Source: Actinomycetes bacterium
GTDB lineage: Bacteria; Actinomycetota; Actinomycetes; Mycobacteriales; Mycobacteriaceae
NCBI GenBank assembly: GCA_023432405.1
Contig: JAEYUQ010000011.1
Location: 1 to 49,000, forward strand
Length of the DNA stretch: 49,000 nt
Direction: 5' to 3'
Shown here piece by piece: positions 8,363 to 17,579 of this stretch (its first letter is position 1; the number at the start of each line of letters is the position of its first letter). The notes under the pieces were generated by a model. The model was not told where the DNA came from and made no database searches. It worked only from the letters and a program-made list of their open reading frames with translations. The translations under genes and the position numbers were made by a program.

Positions 8363-9355
8363 TTACACCGTCATGACTATCTTGCCGTTGGCATGACCAT
8401 CTTCCAGTATTCGATGAACCTGCGCCACCTCAGAAAGAGGGCACTCCAGCCCAATAGGCAGCTCAAGCTCACCACGAGCCACAGCCTCCGCAAGCTCCTC
8501 GGCTGCCTGGGTATCCCACTGAACCGAAGGAACCCGCACATCAATCCCCCGCTGCTCAGCCGGAGTGGTATCCGCCAAAGTAGGAATAAACACCACAGTG
8601 CCACCGGGGCGCACAACAGTGAGGTCTGCCTCAGCAGTACCAAAATACACGCCATCAATGACCTTATCGACGCCCCCTGGATACCGTGTCCGCACCTCAT
8701 CAAAGACGTTGAGCTGCGTGTAATCAAGGTGGTGCGCACCAAAACGCTTGAGTTTCTCCGCATGGCGGGAGGAGGCGCTGGCTACCACCGTGGCTCCGCG
8801 TTGCACACACAACTGGGTGACAATCTGGCCCACTCCTCCGCCGGCACCGTGAATAAGCACAACGTCACCCACAGTGGGCTGAGCGAGATCCTCAACAATC
8901 ACCCGTGCCGTGAGAGCGGCAACACTGAGCGCGGCGGCAGGGGCGTCGCCAAGGGAGTCAGGGGTATGAGCAAGGTTGGAGGCATCAAAAACACTGTGGG
9001 AAGCATAGGTACCACGGATGTCTGGAGCCACGCGCATACCGAAGACGCGGTCGCCGACGGCGAACTCCGTCACTGCGGAACCCACGGAGATGACCGTGCC
9101 TGCTGCTTCACGCCCTAACACACAGGGGAAGGTGAGAGAGGGCGCCAAGCCAGAAGAACCATCACGCATCTTGTAATCCAAAGGGTTGGCGCCAATGGCG
9201 GCGTTTTTCACCACCACTTCTCTTTCACCAGGCGAAGGGATGGGAATCTGGACACGGTGGAACTCCTCGGGACCACCGAAGTGGTCAATGACCATGGCAT
9301 ACGCCGCCTGAGAATGAGGTGCTGTGCGAGAGTTCGTGTGGAGTGTATGCGTCAT
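8363..9355 (-). CDS. NAD(P)-dependent MDR oxidoreductase (quinone reductase-like)
   Basis: This is a 330-residue medium-chain dehydrogenase/reductase of the zinc-free quinone oxidoreductase/enoyl reductase type. The N-terminal GroES-like part contains NPLDYKMRDG and the segment LTFPCVLGREAAGTV. The nucleotide-binding part has HGAGGGVGQIVTQLC and ASASSRHAEKLKRFGA. Catalytic zinc ligands are not evident. The substrate is unknown. It is divergent from the BASS transporter, with 65 bp between the starts. Confidence 0.85.
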   Translation of the reverse strand: MTHTLHTNSRTAPHSQAAYAMVIDHFGGPEEFHRVQIPIPSPGEREVVVKNAAIGANPLDYKMRDGSSGLAPSLTFPCVLGREAAGTVISVGSAVTEFAVGDRVFGMRVAPDIRGTYASHSVFDASNLAHTPDSLGDAPAAALSVAALTARVIVEDLAQPTVGDVVLIHGAGGGVGQIVTQLCVQRGATVVASASSRHAEKLKRFGAHHLDYTQLNVFDEVRTRYPGGVDKVIDGVYFGTAEADLTVVRPGGTVVFIPTLADTTPAEQRGIDVRVPSVQWDTQAAEELAEAVARGELELPIGLECPLSEVAQVHRILEDGHANGKIVMTV

Positions 9356-9420
9356 AGTTGGAATTGTAAGTGGCTACTTTGAGCGGTCGGGTGTCCCTGC
9401 CGTGAGAGGCTCTCAGTACC

Positions 9421-10479
9421 ATGTGCGCTATGACGCAACCAGTATCTTCGGAGCCAGTATCTTCGGGGGAACCATCACCCGCGCAGGGGCACGCTGAGCG
9501 GACGGGCTCTCCAGCGGACAAGAACCATGCGGACACCAGAGGCGCTAGAGAGGACCGTTCTGCCCGCTTAGCCGTCACTGTTTTCCCGCTCATCATTATT
9601 GCTGCTTTCTTCTGGGGTTTTCTGGCGCCAGACACAGCGACGTCGCTAGTTCCCTACGTCAATGTCATTCTGGGCGTCATCATGTTCGGCATGGGGCTGA
9701 CCCTCACAGGCCCGGATTTCGCGCTAGTTCTCAAACGGCCTTTACCCGTGTTTATTGGTGTGGTTGCGCAGTTTGTCATTATGCCGTTGGTGGCCGTTCT
9801 CCTGGTGGCCGTGTTTCAGCTTCCTCCCAACCTTGCCGTGGGCGTGATCTTAGTGGGCTGCGCCCCCGGCGGAACCAGCTCAAATGTGATCTCCTACCTG
9901 GCCAAAGGTGATGTTGCTCTCTCCGTCACCATGACCTCCATCTCCACCCTGCTAGCGCCTATTCTTACACCGCTTCTCACGCTGTGGCTGGCGGGCGAGT
10001 ATCTTCCGGTGCCAGCGACAGAAATGGCTGTATCAATTGTCACAATGGTCTTGATTCCGGTTCTAGGCGGGATCCTGGTGCGCCTGGCGCTGCGCAGAGT
10101 GATTGACCAGATCCTGCCCGTCCTGCCCTGGGTGAGCGTAATAGGGATAGCCCTCGTGGTTGCGGGAGTGGTGTCAAACTCCGCAGAGAAACTGGTGGAA
10201 GCGGGATTCCTGGTGTTAGCAGTGGTTATTCTGCACAACGCCCTGGGGTATCTCCTGGGATACACAGCGGGGAAAGTGTTTCGCCAATCCGAGCGCGCCG
10301 CCCGCACTACCGCCATTGAAGTGGGAATGCAAAACTCAGGGCTGGCGGCCACCCTTGCTGCCACCTACTTTGAGCCCATCTCCGCTCTTCCTGCTGCGGT
10401 GTTCAGCGTGTGGCACAACATCTCCGGCGGGCTCCTGGCTATGGCATGTCGACGTTTCGGGCGCAAGGACAAAATCTAG
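9421..10479 (+). CDS. Bile acid:sodium symporter family (BASS) transporter
   Basis: The 352-residue integral membrane protein has about ten helices. The family signature is the segment GVILVGCAPGGTSSNVISYLAKGDVALSVTMTS with the sodium-site residues, and a second half with AIEVGMQNSGLAATLA. Bacterial members carry organic anions (for example keto acids or pantoate) with sodium. An unusual N-terminal hydrophilic leader of about 55 residues (repeated VSSEPVSSGEPSP) precedes the first helix. The start may be ATG 9421 or 9430. Confidence 0.88.
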   Translation: MCAMTQPVSSEPVSSGEPSPAQGHAERTGSPADKNHADTRGAREDRSARLAVTVFPLIIIAAFFWGFLAPDTATSLVPYVNVILGVIMFGMGLTLTGPDFALVLKRPLPVFIGVVAQFVIMPLVAVLLVAVFQLPPNLAVGVILVGCAPGGTSSNVISYLAKGDVALSVTMTSISTLLAPILTPLLTLWLAGEYLPVPATEMAVSIVTMVLIPVLGGILVRLALRRVIDQILPVLPWVSVIGIALVVAGVVSNSAEKLVEAGFLVLAVVILHNALGYLLGYTAGKVFRQSERAARTTAIEVGMQNSGLAATLAATYFEPISALPAAVFSVWHNISGGLLAMACRRFGRKDKI

Positions 10480-10619
10480 GGGCGAGATGGCTGGCGTCGG
10501 CAGGGGGTTTCGTGCGGGTGTGGGGGCGGATTGCGCGAGGTGCAGGGTGCGGGGTGCGGGGTGAAAAGGGTCTAGTGTATCCGGTGCTGGTGACTTGGTG
10601 GAAGGGTCGGGGCCCGTAG

Positions 10620-10656
10620 CTGTGGATAACGGTGAGGCGGAGCGAATTATCCACAG
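10620..10656. promoter_or_regulatory. Inverted pair of perfect DnaA boxes
   Basis: CTGTGGATAA (10620-10629) and TTATCCACAG (10647-10656) are perfect 10-bp inverted arms 17 bp apart. Each contains the consensus DnaA box TTATCCACA. The pair lies 53 bp before the HNH gene start. No dnaA, dnaN or AT-rich unwinding element is near, so this is not the chromosomal origin. Confidence 0.6.
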
Positions 10657-10708
10657 GGCTACGAAGATAGGGGTGATGGAGGTTGCATCCCGGTTTTAGG
10701 ATGCTCCC

Positions 10709-11806
10709 ATGACCGCACTCGACAGCTATCTTGCCGCCCTTACCCAAGGGATGAGTGTTGTTGCCGAGTGCTACAACACAACCGAAGCCCAACTGGTAGC
10801 CGCAGGGTGTCCGGCCCAGCACGCCCGAGAGTTACACCACCTCGCGCAGATATATTTTGGGGAGTGTCGATTCCGGCGTATTCAAACCCGCGCCCGCACC
10901 ACCACCCACGATCTGGTCACTCTGCTGCGCATCGAGCATCATGTTGGCAGGGTAAAGAACACCCTGGAGGCCTGGCGGTTGCGGGAATTGTTGTGTACCA
11001 CACCCGCCGACCAGATTGACCAGCAAGCCCGGCAACACCGTCCGACCAGACCTGCCTCTACACCAGGGGCCAGGCTACGGCGCGGCAAAAACCTGTGGTC
11101 TGTCACCATCACCGACCGCTCCTCCCTCATCGCTGACCTGTGGAAAACCCTGGACACACAGGAGCCCGCACAATCCCTTCTAGACGGCGGGGCGGCATCC
11201 ACCCTGACAACCCATGTGATCATCCCGCTACCTCGCCTTGCCCAGGTTGTTCACGGGGACGGGGATATCGAACTGCGCATGGGCAACGGGGCAGTCATCT
11301 CCGGCGCAGAGTTTGTGCAGCGCAGGTTCACACAGCACGGGTTTGTCACCCTCATCCACCCTGTCACTGGGCCGATCAACCTATACAGAACATCCCGAGT
11401 AGCTAACTGGAAACAACGCATCATGCTGGCCGCCGAACACCATACCTGTGCATGGCCGGGCTGCCACCGGCCGGTGGAAGAGTGCCAAATCCACCACATC
11501 GTGCCCTGGAAACACGGAGGCAACACGAACATTGACAACCTGGTTCCTTTGTGCCCCTATCACAACGGTATCAACGATGACGACCGCGAAGGCAGGCGAG
11601 GACACATCACCCGTATCAATGGGAAGATCGAGTGGGTCCCGCCCTGGGCGCACAGCATTATCGCCCAAAAGAGAACTACCACCAGCCCTACCCAAGCCGA
11701 CCCAACAGATACCAGCCCTGTGAAGACCAGCGCTACCACTGGCGACGGAGCACGACCTAGCCACTCGGGATTGCCCTCACCGCCAGGGGAACCGCCGGGC
11801 GGGTGA
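10709..11806 (+). CDS. DUF222/13E12-type HNH endonuclease
   Basis: This is a 365-residue member of the actinobacterial REP13E12 family: an N-terminal DUF222 helical region (about 1-230) and a C-terminal HNH nuclease domain, CAWPGCHRPVEECQIHHIVPW then HGGNTNIDNLVPLCPYHN, with the zinc Cys residues and catalytic His pair intact. A Thr/Ser/Pro-rich tail of about 50 residues follows. The family is often multicopy and linked to mobile DNA; its biological role is not settled. ATG 10709 follows the inverted DnaA boxes. A tandem repeat overlaps the stop region. Confidence 0.85.
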   Translation: MTALDSYLAALTQGMSVVAECYNTTEAQLVAAGCPAQHARELHHLAQIYFGECRFRRIQTRARTTTHDLVTLLRIEHHVGRVKNTLEAWRLRELLCTTPADQIDQQARQHRPTRPASTPGARLRRGKNLWSVTITDRSSLIADLWKTLDTQEPAQSLLDGGAASTLTTHVIIPLPRLAQVVHGDGDIELRMGNGAVISGAEFVQRRFTQHGFVTLIHPVTGPINLYRTSRVANWKQRIMLAAEHHTCAWPGCHRPVEECQIHHIVPWKHGGNTNIDNLVPLCPYHNGINDDDREGRRGHITRINGKIEWVPPWAHSIIAQKRTTTSPTQADPTDTSPVKTSATTGDGARPSHSGLPSPPGEPPGG

Positions 11807-11838
11807 AAACCACCGGCAGCGGGTGAAAACCACGGGCA
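11799..11838 (+). repeat. 20-bp tandem duplication at the HNH gene end
   Basis: Two adjacent copies begin GCGGGTGAAAACCAC (11799-11818 and 11819-11838) and differ at one base. The first copy contains the last codons and stop of the HNH gene. Confidence 0.8.
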
Positions 11839-12383
11839 GACCAACGCATCCCACCAGACACCCGGCAGGCAACGTCGTCAGTTGCCTGGCCGGAGTCAAG
11901 CCTGCCGCCGAAAGTTCTTGTGCTTGAAGAACTCTCCGACTGAGATGTCGCATCCCAGTAACGTGGTGTTGCATACGAAACCACACAGCACGAGCAGTCA
12001 CGCTATGCCGCACTGAAATGCTCAGGCGTGCTCATCGGCATGGTTCATGTCCACTCAAAAACTTGCCGAGGACAGAGCCAGAACCGCCGACACTACTACA
12101 GGCACTTCCATAGCAGCATTTACACTCACGGAATGTACGCCAGAATGCCTAACCTATTCTCAGCATCGTCTCAAAAGCTTCTGCCAGGGGAATGCCTCAT
12201 CGTTTCTGCCCGGCGCTGACTATTCAGACCTCCCATCATCGAACTCAGGAGGCACCGTCCGAACTCGGAACAGACGCACTGGCGCGCGCTTAGCCGCCCG
12301 CAGTTTCAGCACATAAACCCACCACGATCATCCATAGTTTCCGCGACCGTGGTGGTTTCCACCACACCTGTTAAAAAGCCAGT
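11839..12383. other. Gene-poor interval with hairpins
   Basis: I find no supportable gene here. A strong hairpin with arms CCGGCAGGCAAC (11862-11873) and GTTGCCTGGCCGG (11881-11893) follows the HNH gene and may end its transcript. At about 12322-12363, CCACCACG and CGTGGTGG pair and could terminate the minus-strand SPFH gene. The short frames between look non-coding. Confidence 0.5.
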
Positions 12384-13640
12384 TCAGCCCATCGCCTGAG
12401 AGGTTTCAGCGCCTTCGTCCTTGAGGACGCCCGCCGCCGGTACAGCATCCTGGGCACTCAGGGCCTCGGCCTCGGGCAGAGCGACGTCGGCAAGGGGCTT
12501 CTCACGACGCTTCTGGCCGGAGGACTTCGCGGCTTCTTCCACCGGGTCAGGCACCGGACGGTTAGCCACCTCATTTGCGGCGGCCACCGCCTTGGCCAGT
12601 TCCGGATTGGTGGTCATGTCAAACCAATCCTCATCGGAGTCCTGATTCAGCTCGGCTTTGGTCTCCTCACTCACCGCAGGAGGCTCATAGCGAAATACGC
12701 CGTCCTCATCCTTCTTTCCAAACGCGCGGGCAAAACTCTCCAGAGAATCCCCGAACTGAGCGGGGACCATCCACACCGTGTTGCCATCCTTATTCGCAAG
12801 CTCGGGGAGTTTTTCCAAGTATTGCCAGGCCAGCACCTCGGGTGTGAGCTGGGCGGCCTTCACTGACGCCGTCACCTTGGAAATGGCTCGAGCCTCACCC
12901 TGAGCCTCCAAGAACTTTGCTGCCCGAGCGCCCTCAGCGCGCAGAATAGCGGCCTGACGCTCAGCCTCAGCAGCCAAGATAGCAGCGTGCTTCTCACCCT
13001 CGGCCTCCAGAATCTGAGCTTGCTTGCGCCCCTCCGCGGTTTTAATTTCCGCCTCGCGGGTACCCTCAGCGGTGAGAATCATGGCACGCTTCTCGCGGTC
13101 AGCCTTCATCTGCTTTTCCATGGACTGCTGAATAGACGGCGGGGGCTCAATGGCCTTGAGCTCCACGCGCGCGATCCGCAGACCCCACTTGGCGGTGGCT
13201 TCATCCAACTCGCCGCGCAGGCGACGGTTGATGTAATCACGCGAGGTGAGAGTCTCCTCCAGCGTCAAACCACCGACGACGTCGCGAAGTGTGGCAGTGG
13301 TGATTTGCTCAATGCCGAAAATGTAGTCCGTGATTCCATAAATAGCGCGTGCAGGCTCATTGACCTGGAAGGTGACCACCGTATCGATGGCCACGGTGAG
13401 ATTATCCTCCGTGATGACCGCCTGGGGAGGAAAGGTGACCATGCGCTCACGGGTATCCACCTTTTCGCGGACGCGATCAACCACGGGGATTTTGAAGTGT
13501 AAACCACTGCTAAACGTCTGAGTGTAACGGCCGAGCCGTTCAATGACAGCAGCTTCGCCCTGCGGAACAAGGACAATTGACTGCCCTATCAAGATCATGA
13601 TGAGCAGAACAATAACGCCCGCAATGATGAGTGCATCCAT
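12384..13640 (-). CDS. SPFH/band 7 (stomatin-like) membrane protein
   Basis: This is a 418-residue SPFH protein of the QmcA/stomatin type, a membrane-microdomain scaffold often tied to protease or NfeD partners. One N-terminal membrane helix (residues 4-24) is followed by the PHB domain (VPQGEAAVIERLGRY, GLHFKIPVVDRV, DTRERMVTFPPQAVITEDN, SRDYINRRLRGELDEATAKWGLRIARVELKAIEPP). A long Ala/Glu-rich coiled coil with AEG and AEAERQAAILRAEG repeats spans about residues 190-260, and an acidic, disordered tail follows. The ATG at 13640 has GAAGGAGAAA upstream. It lies 122 bp downstream of the NfeD gene, the usual pairing. Confidence 0.92.
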   Translation of the reverse strand: MDALIIAGVIVLLIMILIGQSIVLVPQGEAAVIERLGRYTQTFSSGLHFKIPVVDRVREKVDTRERMVTFPPQAVITEDNLTVAIDTVVTFQVNEPARAIYGITDYIFGIEQITTATLRDVVGGLTLEETLTSRDYINRRLRGELDEATAKWGLRIARVELKAIEPPPSIQQSMEKQMKADREKRAMILTAEGTREAEIKTAEGRKQAQILEAEGEKHAAILAAEAERQAAILRAEGARAAKFLEAQGEARAISKVTASVKAAQLTPEVLAWQYLEKLPELANKDGNTVWMVPAQFGDSLESFARAFGKKDEDGVFRYEPPAVSEETKAELNQDSDEDWFDMTTNPELAKAVAAANEVANRPVPDPVEEAAKSSGQKRREKPLADVALPEAEALSAQDAVPAAGVLKDEGAETSQAMG

Positions 13641-13762
13641 CTAGGTTTCTCCTTCTCTATGTGAGCTGTCTGTGTGGGTTGAATGGTGTGATGGTTGTGT
13701 AGGGTGCCCGCGTGAGTTCCTGATCTCTCATGATCCGGGGGTTCAGCCGGGAATGCTGTGGA

Positions 13763-14200
13763 CTATTCCAGGGCGCGTTCCACGTAAGCCGTATTGCCGG
13801 AAATCTGCACCACCACTACTTTCTCCCCTGGGTGAAAGGCGGCGCCAGACAACGACCGGGCAGTCCACAAGTCACCAGCAATACGGATGAGCCCTGAATG
13901 CTCCGTGACATTCTCCTCTACCAGGGCATTCTTCCCCGACAAAATACTGGGATGAGATTCAATGCTGTTATCCATATCCGAACTGCTCATGCGGCGCTTC
14001 AATGGCGGACGCACGAGGAGGAGCAGGGAGACGGACGCCACAGCGAATACCGCCACGTCCAGCCACAGAGGGGCGCCAGCAAGGGATACACCAGCTGCCG
14101 CAAGGGCACCTCCACCCAGCATGAGCATGGAAAGATCCCCCATGAAGAACTCAATAAAAATGAAACCAAGGGCGAGTGCCAACCAGATCAGAGACGTCAC
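13763..14200 (-). CDS. NfeD family membrane protein
   Basis: The 145-residue short-form NfeD has two membrane helical hairpins in the first 75 residues (LIWLALALGFIFIEFF, LWLDVAVFAVASVSLLLLV) and a C-terminal OB fold (GKNALVEENVTEHSGLIRIAGDLWTARS, GEKVVVVQISGNTAYVE). NfeD and SPFH proteins form complexes in the membrane. The start is GTG 14200. It is divergent from the hydrolase gene at 14250. Confidence 0.88.
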   Translation of the reverse strand: MTSLIWLALALGFIFIEFFMGDLSMLMLGGGALAAAGVSLAGAPLWLDVAVFAVASVSLLLLVRPPLKRRMSSSDMDNSIESHPSILSGKNALVEENVTEHSGLIRIAGDLWTARSLSGAAFHPGEKVVVVQISGNTAYVERALE

Positions 14201-14249
14201 ACCTATACCCTATTCCTAAGAACCGCAGGGTGAAAGGGTGATCTAGGAA

Positions 14250-15338
14250 GTGCAACGCCTCATCACAGCAACATGGAATGGGCTGGCGAAAACGCCCACG
14301 CTCCTGCGCAGCTGGGGGCTTCGGCTGACGCGGAAAGGGCGGCGTCGTTTAGCACTGGAACAGGGAGCCCTATACTCCCGGAGCAGGACTCCGGGCTTAA
14401 CCCGCCTGGACGCGGAGGGCGTAATCCACGTGCAGGAGAGCGGTACAGACATCCCGATTCACTGGTATGAGGTGGAGGCCAGCTCAAGCCCCCGCACCAC
14501 GCGCAACGGCAAGGAAGCCGGGCAGCCGCATTTGACAGTCGTGTTTATTCACGGTTTCACACTGGCTGGGGAGTCCTGGTACCGGCAGTTTGAGGCGTTG
14601 CGCGCATCTCTTCCGCAGGCGCGGCTACTGACGCTGGATCTGCGCGGGCATGGGAAGACGGGTGCGGTTCGGGCCAAGTTATGCACCGTGAGCGGGGCTG
14701 CGGCAGACGCCATCACGGTGATTCAAGAGCGCGCGCCGCAGGGGCCTGTGGTGCTGGTGGGGCACTCTCTGGGCGGGCTCATTGCGCTGAACATTCTGCG
14801 CAGTGCGGATGAGGAGTTGCGCGCGAGAATTGCCGGAATGGTGTTGATTGCCACTTCTATTGATCGGCTGTCTGCGCAGGGGCTGCCGCAGGTTCTGGCC
14901 TCCCCCGTGGCTGACGCCGTGCGGGAGGCGATGGAATCCTCCCCCAAGCAGATTCGCAACTTTCGGGAATCTATAGCCTCCTTGATTGCGCCCTCCCTGG
15001 CGGTGGCTGTGTTTTCCCGACCCACCAACTACAAGATCATTGAGTTTCACGCGGCCATGATTCAGGAGACACCTCTGGAAACCTTTGTAGGATACCTGGA
15101 TGACCTGCAGGAACACCAAGAATTTGCGGCGCGGCCGTACCTGAAGGGCTTGCCTGGCGCGGTGCTAGTTGGCACTAAGGACGACGTCACTCCCCGCAGC
15201 CAAGCAGACCTGATCCTGGAGTCCTGGCCGGGTGCGGAATTAGTGGAGGTGAAAGATGCCGGGCACATGCTCCCCCTGGAAACGCCGCAGGTAGTGAACT
15301 CCGCCATCAAGAGGGTGGTGGAAAAGGCTGGCGGGTGA
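14250..15338 (+). CDS. Alpha/beta hydrolase
   Basis: The 362-residue alpha/beta hydrolase has its oxyanion region in VVFIHGFTLAGESW, the nucleophile elbow GHSLGG, the acid in VGTKDDVTPRSQAD and the catalytic His in DAGHMLPLETP, so the triad is complete. The fold resembles lipases/esterases and haloperoxidase-like enzymes, including mycobacterial proteins in lipid metabolism; the substrate is unknown. The N-terminal 90 residues, basic and before the first strand, are a family-specific extension. GTG 14250 is the likely start, and the start is not certain. Confidence 0.85.
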   Translation: MQRLITATWNGLAKTPTLLRSWGLRLTRKGRRRLALEQGALYSRSRTPGLTRLDAEGVIHVQESGTDIPIHWYEVEASSSPRTTRNGKEAGQPHLTVVFIHGFTLAGESWYRQFEALRASLPQARLLTLDLRGHGKTGAVRAKLCTVSGAAADAITVIQERAPQGPVVLVGHSLGGLIALNILRSADEELRARIAGMVLIATSIDRLSAQGLPQVLASPVADAVREAMESSPKQIRNFRESIASLIAPSLAVAVFSRPTNYKIIEFHAAMIQETPLETFVGYLDDLQEHQEFAARPYLKGLPGAVLVGTKDDVTPRSQADLILESWPGAELVEVKDAGHMLPLETPQVVNSAIKRVVEKAGG

Positions 15339-15489
15339 GGAAGCGGGGGCGTCGATAAGGGAAAAGATGCGGTAGGTTGGACAGCAGAAGTACTATGCAT
15401 TACCATGTAGCTTAGATTGCAAGGTACGGGTTTCCAGATACGTGGCGGAAGGTACCGAGCGATCCGGGCGGCTACCGAAAGGGGTAGAT

Positions 15490-15834
15490 ATGGCGCAGTC
15501 TCAACTCCGCAAGGGAGCGTTAGAGATCATCATTCTGGGTTTGCTGGATTCAGAGCCGGCGTACGGCGGGCAACTTTTGGAGCGTTTGACCGTGGAGGCC
15601 GGACTAGAGGTTTCCGAGGGCACCGCCTATCCCCTGCTGGCCAGGCTGCGCAAGGGCGGGCTAGTGACTACGCACTGGGAGGAATCCCCCGCCGGGCCGC
15701 CGCGGAAGGTCTACACGGTGAGTGCCCAAGGCAGGGAGCGAATGCTGGCGCTGGCAGCAGAGTGGGTAGAGCTTGACAACGCCGTTCACACCGCGTTGAA
15801 GCAGTCTGAGGAGACGGCGCGGCGAAGCCGATGA
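15490..15834 (+). CDS. PadR family transcriptional regulator
   Basis: This is a 114-residue winged-helix regulator of the PadR family: LRKGALEIIILGLLDSEPAYGGQLLERL at the N-terminus, then recognition-helix and wing segments EGTAYPLLARLRKGGLVTTHWEESPAGPPRKVYTVS. The C-terminal dimer helix is short (PadR-s2 type). The ATG at 15490 follows GGGGTAG; an in-frame ATG 16 codons upstream is less likely. The next gene starts 25 bp downstream and is probably the target. PadR genes typically regulate an adjacent membrane protein gene. Confidence 0.9.
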   Translation: MAQSQLRKGALEIIILGLLDSEPAYGGQLLERLTVEAGLEVSEGTAYPLLARLRKGGLVTTHWEESPAGPPRKVYTVSAQGRERMLALAAEWVELDNAVHTALKQSEETARRSR

Positions 15835-15859
15835 CAACTAGCTGACAAACAAGGAGGAG

Positions 15860-16654
15860 ATGACCGTGAAATTATGGATGCAAGATGAGGACGGGGTGCG
15901 CCGACTTTTCGGGATGCCGGTGGGGATTCCGTTTGACACGGACCCTGAGGTGCTACTGCGCGGGTTTGAGCCGGAGAACCCAAAGCTGTGGGTGCCGCGC
16001 ACGGTGGGCGCCGGGTGGAATCTCAACCTGGGGACGGTGGCGGTGAAGCTGGGGCTCCTGCGTCCGGACGATTCTATCCCCGGGCTGGATACGTACTTTC
16101 CGCAAGGAATTAGGCACTTCTTCCAATGGGCGCCGTGGGCAGGGGCGGCGGCGGGCGCTTCAACGGCACTGATGCTGAAGGATTTTCCCCGCGTGGCGAG
16201 CAACTGGTCTCTCAGTGCGCACGCCCGGCGGTATATGCCTGGCTGGGCTTCAGCTGCACTTAGCACCGGCGTGGCCGTTGGAACTCCCGTACTCCTTAGA
16301 CTGATCTCACGAGCGGGAGCCCAGAAGGCGCCTCAAGAAGCTGCGTCGGAATTAAACGGCCAGGAGCCGACTAGCGCAGCAGGGCACAATGCCGCTGCAA
16401 ATTCCAGCAGTAATCGCGAGGGCGGACATCAGGCTAGCGGTATCGACGCCGTTGCGGCAGCACAATGCGTTGGGTTACAAGCGTTAGTTACCGTGGCAAA
16501 TGTAGCCGCCTACCGTGAGGCAAAAAATCCAGGTTCATCGCAGCCTCTACTATTCGGGGGACTTTTTGCCGCACCCGCTATCACCGGGGGGATTTTAGTG
16601 ACGGCAGTCCGCGCCGCTCTCAAGGAAGTTGAACGGGATCTTCGTGCTCAGTGA
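15860..16654 (+). CDS. Membrane protein with DUF5808-like N-terminus
   Basis: The 264-residue protein begins MTVKLWMQDEDGVRR after AAGGAGA. Residues about 42-62 (KLWVPRTVGAGWNLNLGTVAVKLG) match the pattern I associate with DUF5808 proteins, which are typically coupled to PadR regulators. A hydrophobic helix follows at about 92-108, then two Ala/Gly-rich helices near the C-terminus. A hydrophilic Asn/Ser-rich linker (about 150-190) separates them. Function unknown. It forms an operon with the PadR gene. Confidence 0.7.
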   Translation: MTVKLWMQDEDGVRRLFGMPVGIPFDTDPEVLLRGFEPENPKLWVPRTVGAGWNLNLGTVAVKLGLLRPDDSIPGLDTYFPQGIRHFFQWAPWAGAAAGASTALMLKDFPRVASNWSLSAHARRYMPGWASAALSTGVAVGTPVLLRLISRAGAQKAPQEAASELNGQEPTSAAGHNAAANSSSNREGGHQASGIDAVAAAQCVGLQALVTVANVAAYREAKNPGSSQPLLFGGLFAAPAITGGILVTAVRAALKEVERDLRAQ

Positions 16655-17236
16655 GGCGGGGTCTCGGGTTTAACTGCGTGCCCTCTTTTTGACTGCAACC
16701 AGTAACCCCGGGGCAAACCCGTAGCCCAGATTCTTCATGGTGCTGCGTGTGAGTGGGTGTAGGCTCCGAGGGTTAAGTGGGCATAGGGAGGTGCGCAAGC
16801 CCAGTCTAGATTCTGATGCTTTCGCTAGTCGGCGGGCGTAAATCCGAGCCCAGCTAGTCAGGAACTTCGCCTATGAAAGGGTTTGCAAATCCAGAGTCCT
16901 TGGTGGTGTGATGTGCTTTTCACACCTGCCCAGCAGGGTTTACTGCCGATAGATGAATTCGGCCGACCCGATTAGGCTGATACCTATACCCGTTAAGCAT
17001 CTATCTGACTTTCTGAAATTTTCAGAAAAATCATCAGTGATGAAGATACCCAACCATATATACGACATCAGCCTCATCTAAACACTCAACGTAAAAGTCG
17101 AAATCCGAGCAACAGCATTAGAATTTGGACTTTTGGGAGAAACTGTTTTGGTTTGTTATTCTCAAGTTCATTCAGGCGTTTTGCAAAGAGTTAAGATGCA
17201 ACCGTACCTCATACCGTTTCTCACTCTAAATCATAC
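16655..17236. other. Intergenic interval, no gene recognised
   Basis: 582 bp with no supportable coding frame. The last third becomes AT-rich. A palindrome with arms TTTCTGA and TTCAGAAA around AATT lies at about 17010-17028 and may be an operator or a terminator. I see no tRNA or known RNA family. Confidence 0.5.
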
Positions 17237-17569
17237 TCAGATTTTCTTCTTACTTGATCTGAGGGCCAGTGAAGTTATTATTCCTAGACCGATCAGAGGA
17301 ATTATAACAGTGAGAATTCCGTCTGGCTCTAGATAAGTTATAATAGATCCTATTAGTATTATTGCAGCGCCTAAGATATATTGCCACCTACTTGGCTTTA
17401 GCTTGAGGGCCATACTGGCGATCGACCATAACAAAGAAAAAACACCAGTCCATAAGACTACCATAGATATCGCCACAAAAGGAGGAGCCATTCTAATAGC
17501 ATAGAAATTGAGGATAGTTCCAACTACAACAAAAATCAGCTCTATCACAGGAGATAAGTACTTTAGCAC
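17237..17569 (-). CDS. Small hydrophobic membrane protein
   Basis: The 110-residue protein has four likely membrane helices (for example LIFVVVGTILNFYAIRM, FVAISMVVLWTGVFSLLW, YILGAAIILIGSII, LTVIIPLIGLGIITSLAL) and a basic tail (RSSKKKI). I recognise no family. It lies 10 bp downstream of the phospholipase pseudogene stop on the same strand, so they may be cotranscribed. Base composition is AT-richer than the flanking core genes. Confidence 0.6.
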   Translation of the reverse strand: MLKYLSPVIELIFVVVGTILNFYAIRMAPPFVAISMVVLWTGVFSLLWSIASMALKLKPSRWQYILGAAIILIGSIITYLEPDGILTVIIPLIGLGIITSLALRSSKKKI

Positions 17570-17579
17570 AATTTCACCC

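Noticed and set aside
10620..10656. Chromosomal or plasmid replication origin.
   Set aside because: Only two DnaA boxes; no AT-rich unwinding region, no dnaA/dnaN or rep gene.
12047..12316. An 89-residue open frame between the HNH and SPFH genes.
   Set aside because: No ribosome site, no conserved pattern, low-complexity composition; likely non-coding.
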